From the NCBI GenBank assembly GCA_021432635.1, contig MU270048.1, forward strand, positions 124,001 to 188,000: a stretch of 64,000 bases of DNA, read 5' to 3'. Of this stretch, positions 11,433 to 22,095 are shown piece by piece. Position numbers and translations under genes: made by a program. Below the pieces are notes generated by a model. That model saw nothing but the letters and a program-made list of their open reading frames with translations, did not search any database and was not told the origin of the DNA. The stretch comes from Thozetella sp. PMI_491. Its lineage: Eukaryota; Ascomycota; Sordariomycetes; Chaetosphaeriales; Chaetosphaeriaceae. Position 1 is the stretch's first letter; each line of letters opens with the position of its first letter.

Positions 11433-13889
11433 TTAGAACAGACCCAGCAAATCGTCGCTCCCGGTGTTCTTCTGTGGCTGGGCAGAAGCGTGACCCAGCT
11501 GCTGTCCTGGCGGCGGAGGCGCGCTCGTGCCGCTGAGGTCCATTCCTGCAAAGCCATTCATCATATCGTTCATGCCGCCGAACCCGCCAGCAGTGGGGCT
11601 CTGTATGTTTTGGCCGGCCGGGCTCGCATCGAACAGATCCATCATGTCCGCCATGCTGGAGGTGGGGGCGCCAAATCCGCCTGTCGCGGGGCTTGCCGTC
11701 CTGTCAGGAGTGCCAGCTTCCGCACTAGCCGGAGCTGCACCATCGAAGTCGATGTCGAGAAGGTTCTCAATGTTGTTCTGAGCCGGCGCACCGGTGCCGT
11801 TGGAGGCAGCCGCGGCAGCGACCGATGCGGCGATCGGGTTCTCCGCTGCCTCCTGGCGCTGCTCTTGGATGGCAGCGCGCTGGATCGCGTCGGCCCCGAA
11901 ACGACCCTTGCCGACGAACGACTCCGGTGGCTTGTGGTACACCGACGCGAGGGTCGAAAGCTCGCTAAGCAGCTGCTCGAGAAGGGCAGGGGGGAGGCTG
12001 GTCATGGTTGTGGTAATGGCGGGCTTCTGAGAGAGAACGATGCTCTGCAAGCCGGTTAGCAGCAGACATATGCACAGCGGAGCGGGAACGACGAACCTTT
12101 GCGACATCGAGATCGCCGGAGAGGAGACGCCAATAGACGTAGGCGCGGTCGCGAATGTCGGCATTGTCATTGTCTGCCGTCGCCTGTTGCAGCACCTTCT
12201 GCACCAAGCTCTGATTGTTGCTAGGCTTCTTCAGGAAGAGCTTAACAACTGCGGTAAGAATTTGCAGTTGCGTCTAAGAAGCTGGGTTAGCGGTGGACAC
12301 GACCAGGATCCGAGGGCTACGACGCTTACCTGCGTGAATTCCTCCATGAAGCCGTCGACGAAGGAGAGCAATATCTCGTCAGCGTTGCTGATCTTCTCGG
12401 CGTACTCTCCGACGATCCAAATGAGAGACCCGCGCGCATTCGACTCGTCCAGTTCATCGATGTGCTCGCACAGGGTCGGGATGACGCCCTCGTAGCCGGG
12501 GTACTTTCGCAGAATGTCTTTGATGACCACGACAACCTCCTGGACGACGTAGTTGACCTTGGTGGCAATCAAGTCCAGCAGTGTGTTGACGCATTTCTCG
12601 CTGGCGCTCTCGATCTTGATGGCCACCTGGCCGATGGCCTTGACGGCGCGCCGCACAAAATCCATATCAACCTCCAGCGCATACTCCTTGAGCTCAGTCA
12701 AGAGCTGATCGAAGTTCTTGTCGTTTGCTATCCTGACCATGATCTCGAGCTTCTGGAGTTTGACATACGGCGGGTCGTTGTATTTACAGAAGAACACCCT
12801 CAGCTCCTTGCTGAGAATGTCGGGTTTCGCCTGGAGGAGTAGATCGATATTCCTCAGGGCGACGTATTGCACTTCCGGGGCAGACGCCACGAGGGTGACT
12901 AAATCGAAAGTCAGCCAACCGAGAAATCCTGTCAAGACGTCCAGAGGGATCTAACTTACCTAGCGGGGGAGCCATTTTCTTGAGGTACTGCCTGACCAGC
13001 TCTGGGTTGATCATCCTCATGTGGATGAAAACGACCTTGACGGCGGCCAAGACTACACTAGGGTTGACGTGCTGGAACTGCGGCGTTACCCTCTCACAGA
13101 TGTGCTCCGACTCCTTGACGTCCTGTGGGGGGTATTCCGCCAGCGTGCTGAGGATGGTCACCCGTCCCCACTCAGTGCATTCGTTCAGCGCCATGAGGAG
13201 CTTCTTCAGCGTCGCGGGCGTGATCTTCAGAGCCTTGGTCTCGGGTGCAGTCTCGCTGATCTCGGACAGGGCCTGGACCGCATTCGCCACCACCATAGGG
13301 TTCGGGTCACCAATCAGCTCTTGCAACGTTTCCAAGAATCCGTTCTCCATGCACATGGTCGGGTTCAGGTCGAAGAGCTTCGCCACGCATATCGCGCCCG
13401 TCTTGCGCACGTAGGGGGATTCGTCCCGCAGCGTTTTCCGGAGGGGCTCCTCCATGTAGTCCACCATCTTGTCCACGCGGATGCAACCCATTGTCCGTAT
13501 CGCCAGCGCTCGTATGAGGGGGTTCGGGTCCTCCGAGTCCTGTACAAAAGTGTTGACGGCGAGAATGCAGAGGTCGGGGTGCGACTTTGCGTAGTTCCTG
13601 CGGGGCGAGAGTTAGGCCCCCAGCCAGAGGGACGCAGGAGAGTAGGCCAGGCTTACATCAAGTAGAGGTAGACGAGCTTCTTCTGGTCGAGGTCCGCCGT
13701 GGCGATGTTCTTGAGCACATCAGGGAACAGCGCCGACACATCCTTGCCGAGTGTCATGGCCATGATGGTCTTCTGAATGGCCTCCTTGCGCTCATAAGCA
13801 TACTGCGAGACAAGGCCGGCGCGCAGCTCGAAGGTCTCGCCCTTCTTGGGCGGCGCAAAAGCGCCGCGGATGCGGTTCACCGCCGACAT
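11433..13889 (-). CDS. AP-1 clathrin adaptor complex, beta (large) subunit
   Basis: Large beta subunit of the AP-1 adaptor, which links clathrin to cargo at the trans-Golgi network and endosomes. Exons 13889-13657, 13597-12960, 12898-12330, 12273-12097, 12044-11433; 2229 nt, 742 aa. It begins [18 protein letters not shown] and runs through the adaptin N-terminal HEAT-repeat trunk ([57 protein letters not shown]) to about residue 570. A Gly/Ala/Ser/Pro-rich hinge follows, with a clathrin box (LLDIDF). The protein ends [11 protein letters not shown] and lacks the beta-ear domain of animal homologues, as is usual for fungal AP-1 beta. AP-2 beta is the alternative; the missing ear and high trunk conservation favour AP-1. 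Confidence 0.93.
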
Positions 13890-14821
13890 GGCTTAGGCGG
13901 AGCCTCGTGGCGGCGTGGGAGGAGGAGGACCTGTCGTGGAGAGGTTGGAGGGGCAATGGCGGATGCCTGCGAAAGCCGAGGGGATGGATGCCGTGTGCAA
14001 TCGTGTATTGACCGAGATGGTGGAGGACCGGGCGCCCATTCACTCCCGCGGGTTCATCCGCATCTATCGAGTCGCCGTCAGGGTGCTTTCGGCGGCGGTG
14101 TTGAAGAATGCAACCCAAGCACGAAGCGGTCGGTCGTCTGTGAGGTTGTGCTGAAGCGGCCACTTCGCTTGTCAGAGCCCTGCTCCACATCCCCTAGTCT
14201 AACTCAAAATTCAGGCCCGAGCAGAGGTCCAGATGTGGCGCATATCGGCGGCGGTGGTCAAAGCTTCAGCCACGGTGGCGGTGGCTCCAGGAAAGCTCTC
14301 AGAGGTACCACTCTCTCAACCCATTTCCTATCCTTTGCTCCACGTTTCCTGTCTGGATCATCTCCTCAAACGCTCTACCCGTATCAGTCCTAAGACACTG
14401 CAGCAAGAAATGGTAGATGCATCCACCCGCCGGCCATCTTGCCTCATGCTGATGCGGTCCAATTTAGGCCAATTTCCCGAACCTTCGACGTCTCTTCATC
14501 GAGGCAAGGTCGGATGATGAAGAGCGAGAGGTCTCCAGGAGAGCCGTATGTATTCATAATGTACAGACAAGTATGGGTATAAACTAACGCCATATAGTTT
14601 TACAATGCTGTCTTGTTCATGGGATCAGTTGCTGTCTTCAGCCTGATCGCCCAAAGAATGAACTCTCGGTGAAGAAAATTGGCGACTAGGATGATGCCGG
14701 TGGCTCCCACCACCGCCAACGCCCAGTAACTTCGTTGCTCAAGCCATCCACCGCCCATCATAGCCACAGGCCTTATGCATCCGTTCACTCCGAGGCTCTT
14801 TTGCCCTCGCAGAGCGTCGCA
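13890..14821. other. Intergenic with a doubtful one-helix ORF
   Basis: AP-1 beta promoter and the 3' flank of the HIRIP3-like gene. On the minus strand 14788-14600 there is a 62-codon frame with one plausible membrane helix (YWALAVVGATGIILVANFL). It starts only 34 nt beyond the stop of the neighbouring gene, so it is more likely 3' UTR than a gene. Nothing else seen. Confidence 0.35.
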
Positions 14822-16192
14822 TCAGTCCGAGTCGCTCTCGTCATCATCATTAAGGAAGGCAAAATCGGCTCGGTACTTCGCGGAACCCTTCACGCGAGCC
14901 TGCGGCTTGTCTTCGTCGCCGCTCTCCGCCGCGCTGTGCTGTGCCTTGCCTTCGCCGTCGCTGCCATCCACTCCTCCATCATCCTCATCGCTGGGCTCCT
15001 TGAGCGACTTCTGGGCGGCACGGTTTCGCGAAGCTCGGCCGCTGCCGGCTCCCCAGTTCTTGTCCATCTCCTTGACCGCCTCCAGGTCGGCTTCCAGCTC
15101 CCGCCGCTCCTTGATCTCGCGCGCTTTAGCTTCTGAGAAGCGGCCGTCCATGCCCACTTCTTTCAGGAGGTTCCTCAGGTGCCGCATCTTGGCCTTTGTG
15201 TCGTCGCCGTAGTCTTTCAGCTCGAAGGCCCATATCTTTCGGACGCCACACTTGACCAGCTGGCCTTGCAGCTTCTTCACCTCGGCTTCGTCTGGAGAGA
15301 GCTCAGTTGCCGCTTTGGTTGCAGCCTTGGGCTTGGCGGCTTTCTTGGGCGCTGACTCCTTCTGTTGCTTCTTGCGCTTCGGTGGCTCGTCAATCACAAC
15401 CGACTCCTCGCTCGAAGATGCATCGAGCTCTTTGTCGGCCGGCTTTGGCTTTTCCTTAGCTACCTCTTCGACTTCTTCGCTCTCGATGTCGCTCAGAGAC
15501 GATTCGGCCGATTCTTCGGGCTTGGGAGCGGGCTTCGCCTTGGGTGCCGGCTTGGCTTTGGGCGTGGGCTTCGCCTTGGGCGCTGGCTTGGCTTTGGACG
15601 TGGGCTTCGCCTTAGGTGCTGGCTTGGCTTTGGGCGCCGGCTTCGCTTTCTTCTTGGGAGGCTCATCCTCGGACTCCTCGAAGTCCTCTTCGCTTGATAT
15701 CTCTTCCTCGCTAGCCTCCTCGGAGTCCTCATCCGATTCTGGGGCGCGCCTCTTCTTGGTCTGTCGCTTTGGCTTGGCCGGGCTATCCACCTCTGCCGAG
15801 GCGCTCTGCTTGGACTTCAAGGGCCGCTTATTTTGCGACTTATTCCCGTTCTTTGGGGTCGGCGTTGGGGACGGGGCTGGGGGAGCTTGGGGAGACTTGG
15901 GGGCATCATTTTCAAGCGCGTCCTAGAGAACTCAATCGTCAGTCGGCAGTTGGTGTCAGCCGCTCTGCAGTTCAATTGGGTAACCTACCACCGCATCTTT
16001 GATCGCCTGCTTGCTCTTTGCCTTCCAATCCCCTTCCTTTAGGAAACCATCTTCAAGTCCCAGCTCCTCCTCGACGCGTTGTCGAACAAGGTTGACCGAA
16101 AGGTTCGCTTTGTCGTCGCCATTCCAGATTCGACGGACTGTGTCCACCAAAGCACGCTCAAGCGCCTTGTCCGATGGGACCTTCGTGGCCAT
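14822..16192 (-). CDS. HIRIP3-like histone chaperone with DEK_C domain
   Basis: Nuclear, highly charged protein, 434 aa, from exons 16192-15989 and 15922-14822 (intron 66 nt). Residues about 8-66 form a DEK C-terminal-type domain (VNLVRQRVEEELGLEDGFLK). Next come acidic Ser/Glu/Asp blocks alternating with KKKAK-type basic patches, and a run of about eight KAKPAP hexapeptides like histone H1 tails. A conserved C-terminal block (VKKLQGQLVKCGVRKIW; LRNLLKEVGMDGRFSEAKA; REIKERRELEADLEAV) resembles the region of human HIRIP3 that carries its H2A-H2B-binding CHZ-like part. Combining the DEK_C-like N terminus with this block points to the HIRA-interacting protein 3 family. The tail is acidic and ends DDDESDSD. 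In-frame codons precede the chosen ATG, but MATKVPSDK fits the domain border best. The HIRIP3 link is my inference from motif memory; a nuclear chromatin role is likely either way. Confidence 0.75.
15521..15655 (-). repeat. Coding minisatellite, KAKPAP units
   Basis: Tandem 18-nt units (often alternating as 36-nt pairs) inside the HIRIP3-like gene. They encode lysine-alanine-proline hexapeptides with small changes (PTS, PTP). Such arrays vary in copy number between strains. Confidence 0.85.
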
Positions 16193-16738
16193 ATTCGGAT
16201 CACAGCTGGTACTGTCGCAATAATTGAGCAGATGAGAAAGCCGCGCCAACCGGGATCGGTCAGGTAACACCAGTTGAATGTTCTGAGCTCAATGAGGGAG
16301 GGGCCGATCGCAGTCGCGTGCAGATTGCGACGCGAAATCGAGGAGCGCGGGGGGCCAAGATCCATGCTCTTGGACACCCCTACCTGCCCCACCCGAGCTT
16401 AGAGGTCCGTGCACGGCCCATCTGACTGTAGTGAGCAGACAGCCAATAGGCTAGCTAGGTTCTCTGCTCACCTTCTGCATATGCCGTCTGACTGCCTGAC
16501 ATATCTTAATGGATAGTAGCTGGGAAATTCACGGGCTGTTCTTGGCTTGGGTAATTAGGAAAGGTTTCAGTGAGAAGACGTAGGCTGTATTTCATACTCG
16601 GCGAGCAGCTCCATGAAAACTAATCAAACAGCCAATCTGCAATTTGTGTATCACCCAAGCCTATTTCCTCCCCCAGTCCAACCAACTCCCATTGCCACGA
16701 AACGTGCAAGCTCCTTCCTATGTAATCGCTCTCCTAAT
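16193..16738. other. Intergenic, nothing recognised
   Basis: Upstream region of the HIRIP3-like gene and 3' flank of the serine carboxypeptidase gene (both minus strand). No convincing gene, RNA or repeat. Confidence 0.5.
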
Positions 16739-18880
16739 TTACAAATCGGCAATAACATCTTGGTCTTCCTCGAAAGATGGGACATAAACCGGCTCGGAGT
16801 CCTGGATAACATCCACGACAAACCAGTCCTTGGTCACCACCTTGCCAGCAACGACTTTCTCCCAGATGTCCTTGGTGCAGCTCTCGGGCTTCAGTACATA
16901 GCACTTCGGCTCGGGCATCTCGGGAGGGGTGTTTTTGATGTGCCAGGTGTCCTTGGGACCGATGGTCTCGAGCTGATCCGTGACCGGGATCAAGCCGGTC
17001 GCGATGTCGCGGTTGAAGGTGGCGCGCATGAAGATCTCGTACGCAGCTGCCGGCTGGTACGAGGGTACCTCGTGGCCCGCCTGGAACACGCGGGTGAAGC
17101 TGTAATTCCCGAGCTGCCGGGTCTGGCCGCTGATGCCGTCCGGCGTGAGCAGGGCTGAGTACCCGGTGTTGGCGAACTGGGCGGAGCGGCTGTAGGGGAT
17201 GGCCAGGCTGGCCAACTCGCCGCCAATCCAATTGCACGCGAAATCACGGTCGCCGTACATCATGTGGACTTTGACGCCGCTGTCGAGGAGGTAAGCGATG
17301 GCGTCGAGGAAACCGCCGTGGACAATGTCAAATGTCGTCTGGAACACATCGCTCACCGGCCTTGAGGTGCCGGAATGGTTCACGGGCACGCCAAGGGCTT
17401 CCAGTACGGATGCCTCAGTAAGATAGCCGGTGAGGTGCGGCGGCGGGAACGGGTCGGCTCGCGGGTGTCCAATGTCGAACCAAGCCCGACCGTTGTCGAT
17501 GGACTGGTAGAGATCGATGGCGCCAAGCCCAAAATCGACGTCGCCGCAGAGCTCGGTCAGATTTTTTCCCGAGCGCATCAAATAGATCGGATCATATTCT
17601 TTGAGGGCCTCTTGGCAGGCGGTCAGCCTTTCCTTCAAGCCTCCAGGGCGACGCCAGTCGTGCATCAGTCGGTCATAAGTTGATTGGTTGTAGATTTCGA
17701 TGCCATAGGTCTATTGCGACGCAATGGGGTCAGCGGCAACATTGGTAGGGAGGGGCGGCGGCCAGCAATTGCCATGCGATGACTTACATTGTTGTATGGC
17801 ATCTGGATGGACCCTTCTCCCTGGACTACGGCGTCGATTAGTCCGTTCACGATACCAAGCGTATCGAGGTGGAGAGGCACGGCATTCTCCTCGGGCGAGG
17901 TACCGTTCGCGATCAGGTCGTTCTGGCGCTGGAAGAAACGGAAAAAGCCAGGCCCGTAGTGTCCGCCGTAGCTCTCGGCCCAGAGGCTGATGCGGTCATC
18001 GGCGGGCTTATAGTTGGGGAACTCGGAGAACCACGTCTGGGCAAAGTGCCACAGCGCATGGGCCGCCTCCTCGGTGCTGTTTGCTGTCTGCGAGACCTTC
18101 TGGCTGCCGAACGTACCCACACGGTTGGTGAGGTTCGACTCGGGAACGCCGCCGACGAAGTCGTCCAGGATGACTCTGAAATCCTCTCCGTCGAACACCA
18201 CGCTGCCGTTGGTCGGCACGTCGTAAGAGAAGCCAACCTGGTTGGGCTGGTCGAGGTACAGCATGTTGACCTCATTATTCCAGCTCCACGGATTCAGATA
18301 CGTCGACTTAGAATCCGGCCCGATGAAGCACGGTCCATTTTCTTCCAACAATCCCATGATCGACGACGCACCGGGGCCTCCGTTGAGCCAGATAGCCAGT
18401 GGCGCATTCTCCGGCGCCTTGCGGGCCTCAAAGAACCAGAAGAAGCTAAAGTAAGCATTAGTACTGCGTAAGCTTAGGTAGGGAAGCGCTTCAGTATAGC
18501 CTACGTGTTGATAGGATAGTCTTGCGATGCATGATCAATGAAGTTTGGGGGAAGATGTACGTAGCCAGCGTACGACTTCACTCCCGGGGTCGTTTCGCAA
18601 ATGCCGGGCTGCACGGCTAATCATCAGCACATCGTCATGCAAATTCATTGGTGTATTTTTTTAATCATTTCAGAAGAGCGTTAAATAAAAAAATATACCT
18701 CTCCGGAAGCTTGAAGAAGGGAGGTAATGGTCAATTTGGGAATATACACACCTCCTTGAACGAGATGGTTACATTCTCGTTGAGCTTGGACTTGACCGTC
18801 GTCACACCCTTCAGTCGTGGGGGGAACTGGGCATTGGCAATGCCCAGAGCACCGCAAAGCAGCAATCCTGCGGTTAGCAT
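16739..18880 (-). CDS. Secreted serine carboxypeptidase (S10)
   Basis: Serine carboxypeptidase of family S10, cutting C-terminal residues from peptides outside the cell or in the vacuole. Exons 18880-18752, 18608-18505, 18445-17788, 17710-16739; 1863 nt, 620 aa. The start at 18880 gives a clear signal peptide ([17 protein letters not shown]). Family landmarks: [20 protein letters not shown], the oxyanion segment [23 protein letters not shown], the catalytic Ser (about 236) in [12 protein letters not shown], the Asp in [15 protein letters not shown] and the His in [13 protein letters not shown]. Several N-glycosylation sequons (NGS, NLT, NST, NGT, NHS) fit secretion. No GPI signal is seen at the C terminus. 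Secreted acidic fungal S10 enzymes help digest protein in acid litter; that role is inferred. Confidence 0.93.
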
Positions 18881-19502
18881 GGCGGCAACTAACGTTTCAA
18901 AGGTAGGATTGAGGCCAGAATTGCGGCTCGAATTGAGGTGAACGCGATGATCAAGAAGAAACAATGTTCAGCCGTGTGAGAGAGGTGGGCCCCTGCGTCT
19001 TATAGTCCGACTAACCTAGCGTAGTTATCGGAGTTCGTTGTTACAGCCTTAGCACCTACCTATTTGGTGCAGGGGCTACGGCGTTCGAACTTCTTTCCAC
19101 GTCTAACCTGAACTAGCACAACTGGGGATAACGGGCGATCGCCGTGACGGGTTTGTAAAGAAACCAATTCGTAGCTTTTTTCCCCGGACTTGTTTTAGCA
19201 AAAGAAATTGTCTCCCCCATGAACAGCTACCGGGCGAGCCAGTTGCAAAAACTCAGCGCTGAAGAATCAATCTTGCTGCAGTCTATTTTCGAGGGTCTCT
19301 TAGCTAGCCAGCGGCAGGCTAGATGTCTTGGAAGGTCTAGGTGCGTACAGTAGAAAACGGTGCCGCATTTTACCAACCCCCCACGCGGCAATGAGGCCCG
19401 TACACCTAACTCGATGGGGTTTACGGAAGGACACCAGGTACCTATTGCCGAGGCGACCAAACAGTCATCGAGGACGCGTACTTTAGATGCCGCAATCCGG
19501 CT
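18881..19502. other. Intergenic, nothing recognised
   Basis: Carboxypeptidase promoter and the 3' flank of the APH-like gene. Short open frames only. Confidence 0.5.
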
Positions 19503-20831
19503 CTAGGTCACCACCGGGTCAGGGAAGAAGTCTCGCAGCGGCCGGACGTGGTTCTTCTCGAGCGCTGCGACCCAACGCCCGATGCAATGCACATGATCGC
19601 CGGCGCAGAGATGCGCAAGGGCGCTCTGAAAGTCGATCTGCAGCCCGTACTCGTCCTGCACCGCGCCCCACGGCGGCCAGAGCTCCTGCAGGCGAGCCGC
19701 ATACACGCGTCGCAGGACGGTCTTGTCGTACTCCATTGCGTGTTCCCAATAGAGGTCCACCAGCCCTTCGTTGTCGAGCTCCGCGTCGCGGCTCACGTAG
19801 TCAGACAAGTCCTCGGTAGGTGCGTAATCCGCCCGGTCCGGCGCAACCTCCCTGTCCCACCCGGTGAGGAAGTATGGCTCCTCGGCCGCCATCCACACCG
19901 GCGCCGTCCATGTGCACTGCCAGCCGCGGATGTCGACTACCTTGCAATTATCGTCGATGTAGATCTCTTCCATGCCGAGATTCCCAAACCGGAGGATCGT
20001 CCGCTCTGCCTGGCTCACCAGCGAGGGGAAGATGTGCGGCAGCAGAAGCCCTAGTCGGCACATCACCTCCACCCTAGCTTCGTGCTGCCGCCTCGTCTCG
20101 TCGTCTTCAGCCTCCCTGGCGCGTCGTTTGCAGTCTCCCAGTATAAGTGCGTGCCATGACTTCAAGTAATCATGAGCACACCTGAAAGCCCCCCGCGCTA
20201 CATCGCCGTAAAAACGCTTATGCCAGAAGAAGCCTGGCGACACGAGCGGGCCGGGGCTACAGTTGGTGTCATGGTACGCGCATGATTCCCGCCCATGGCT
20301 GGAAAGCAAGCTGCCGATCCCCTCGAAATAGCCTTCGACAGGACCACACGAGAAGAGCTGGGCACAAATCTCAGCAAACTGCCTGGCGACGTACGTCTTC
20401 TGTTCCATCGACATCTTCCGCCAGCGGAGGCGGAGCTCGCTGCCAGGCGTAAAAGTCTTTAAACTCCACTCGAACCCAATCGCATTGTCGCTGGAGTCGT
20501 CGTGCGCGAGGACCTCCGGTACGGGGATGCTCGTCCGAGCTCTAAGCCAACGGAGCGTGGCCACCTCGCTGCACATCATGTTGTGTGGGTCCATCGGCAG
20601 CAGGACTTGGATAAGAAAGGCTCCAGAATCAGTATAAACGCGGTAGTCAAGGCTGTAGAGCCCCTCACACATGAAAGAAACCCTGCAATAGCCCTTCTTG
20701 CCGTCGACTCTCTCCAAGTGCCTCCGGCAGGTGGCTGTTATCGTATCGAGGTGCGGCTCGCGGGCCCAGTAGGCATTCGGATACACGCCAACATCAATCC
20801 AGCCAAGCCCAGGCCTCGCCGGTCGTGGCAT
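19503..20831 (-). CDS. APH-family protein, likely pseudokinase
   Basis: Single-exon 442-aa protein with the layout of the aminoglycoside/choline phosphotransferase (APH) superfamily, which is expanded in Pezizomycotina. The N-lobe includes YRVYTDSGAFLIQV and MCSEVATLRWLRARTSIPVP (the E..T...L....IPVP helix after the beta-3 strand). The C-lobe carries the segment RFGNLGMEEIYIDDNCKVVD followed by IRGWQCTWTAPVW, matching the usual fungal pattern HHPDL..NNI.VD..... followed by IIDWQC. At the expected catalytic positions Asp is Asn, the Mg-binding Asn is Glu, and the second metal-binding Asp of IIDW is Gly. As read it should be catalytically dead and perhaps acts as a binding or scaffold protein. 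Flanked by the carboxypeptidase and a small secreted-protein gene. The family call is good; function is unknown. Confidence 0.75.
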   Translation of the reverse strand: MPRPARPGLGWIDVGVYPNAYWAREPHLDTITATCRRHLERVDGKKGYCRVSFMCEGLYSLDYRVYTDSGAFLIQVLLPMDPHNMMCSEVATLRWLRARTSIPVPEVLAHDDSSDNAIGFEWSLKTFTPGSELRLRWRKMSMEQKTYVARQFAEICAQLFSCGPVEGYFEGIGSLLSSHGRESCAYHDTNCSPGPLVSPGFFWHKRFYGDVARGAFRCAHDYLKSWHALILGDCKRRAREAEDDETRRQHEARVEVMCRLGLLLPHIFPSLVSQAERTILRFGNLGMEEIYIDDNCKVVDIRGWQCTWTAPVWMAAEEPYFLTGWDREVAPDRADYAPTEDLSDYVSRDAELDNEGLVDLYWEHAMEYDKTVLRRVYAARLQELWPPWGAVQDEYGLQIDFQSALAHLCAGDHVHCIGRWVAALEKNHVRPLRDFFPDPVVT

Positions 20832-21447
20832 TTTTGAGATGACCGAAATGCGTACTCAATTAGCAAGTCGATGGAGCGTATACTATGTCAGAAACGTATG
20901 GTGATAGAATCTGTAGATTTGCTGGACGGTATGTGTTATTGGATAGAGCAGCACTGGAGATGCATTATTTAAGGACAGACTGTGCTCTATATCGGAGATT
21001 GAACATTAGTTTGGCGGGCTAGCTATTACTCTAGGTTATTCACTCGTAAAAAGCATGATAGTGAAGGAGACGAAGGCCTAAGAAGTTAGGAAAGTCAGGC
21101 AATCCACACAACCTATCTCCGGAAAGAAGCTGCAACGACATGCCAAAATCCACAACCAACAAAAGCGGGCCTCGAATATGAACTTAGCCATGGGCATACG
21201 TGTGTAGTATCTCCGATAGTGAAGAGAAACAATATAACTTAGCCCCATATACATCATGATCACGGCGTTTAATTTTCACAGACCTGGATCTCCTATTTTT
21301 CGGATCCTGCAGAGTTAGAGAAGAATCGGTATGATGTATGCAGACCGACAACTTGAAAAGCAGCAGACTTCCCAATAATACTGGGGCACGTACCGCTAAC
21401 TGCACATGCAATCACAATTTCCCGCTCAGATTAGCACTATCACGGCC
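20832..21447. other. Intergenic between two divergent genes
   Basis: Divergent spacer between the APH-like gene (minus) and the secreted cysteine-rich gene (plus), AT-rich. No recognisable gene or repeat. Confidence 0.5.
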
Positions 21448-22095
21448 ATGAAGAGTTCTGCAGCAGCCTGCCTCATCGCGGGCGTTCTCGGCGGAGTTCT
21501 AGCGTGGAAAGCCAAAGGCACTTGGGAGACAGTGAGTTACGAAAACCAGCAGCTCGCCCTCAAGTGTCTCGACATGAACTTCTGCGACGCGCACCGGCTT
21601 CGGCGCGGTGCCAACGCGCGGTGCCGGGTCAACGATGCCGTGGTGGCCGTGTGCAACTACAGCCAAGAAAAGTTCGGGGTGCAAGACCTGGGCCTGAACT
21701 ACTGCAGCATCCGGGAGATGTGGAGTGCTATGGACCGCATCGAGCAGGTCGCCCCGGGCTCCAAGACGGGCTGGTGGCTCGAGCCGGACTGGGCCAAGGC
21801 TTATTTCTTTACTCCGACCCGCGGCTCGCGCGAGCTTGAGGACCAGTGTGACAATAACGACGACTTTTGGCAGTTCGACATGGAATGCGGCGACCACATC
21901 TCCGACCCTACGGGCTGCATCAATCATTCGTACAACTTGCCCTACGACTGGTGGTCGTTCCAATACCCTCCCGACCCAATTGAAAACCTGGACGACAAAG
22001 GCAAGTTCCGCCCGAAGAAGTCGCCCGGTAGAAGATCGAGTGTCTATAAGGAGGGGAGCGAGCATGGCGCAAGGAATTTTACCCAAAATATGTGA
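21448..22095 (+). CDS. Small secreted cysteine-rich protein (8 Cys), unknown
   Basis: Intron-free gene of 215 aa. An in-frame ATG exists at 21406, but starting at 21448 gives a compact signal peptide (MKSSAAACLIAGVLGGVLAW). The mature chain has eight cysteines (LKC, NFC, ARC, AVC, NYC, DQC, MEC, TGC), enough for four disulfides, and many aromatic residues. Two N-glycosylation sites lie at NYS and NHS. The C-terminal 30 residues are basic and low in structure (FRPKKSPGRRSS). I recognise no enzymatic motif. This is the general profile of a fungal effector-like or host/substrate-interaction protein; that role is inference only. Confidence 0.7.
   Translation: MKSSAAACLIAGVLGGVLAWKAKGTWETVSYENQQLALKCLDMNFCDAHRLRRGANARCRVNDAVVAVCNYSQEKFGVQDLGLNYCSIREMWSAMDRIEQVAPGSKTGWWLEPDWAKAYFFTPTRGSRELEDQCDNNDDFWQFDMECGDHISDPTGCINHSYNLPYDWWSFQYPPDPIENLDDKGKFRPKKSPGRRSSVYKEGSEHGARNFTQNM

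Noticed and set aside
14600-14788. 62-aa one-helix membrane protein
   Set aside because: It lies 34 nt after a stop codon of a gene on the same strand and is probably its 3' UTR.
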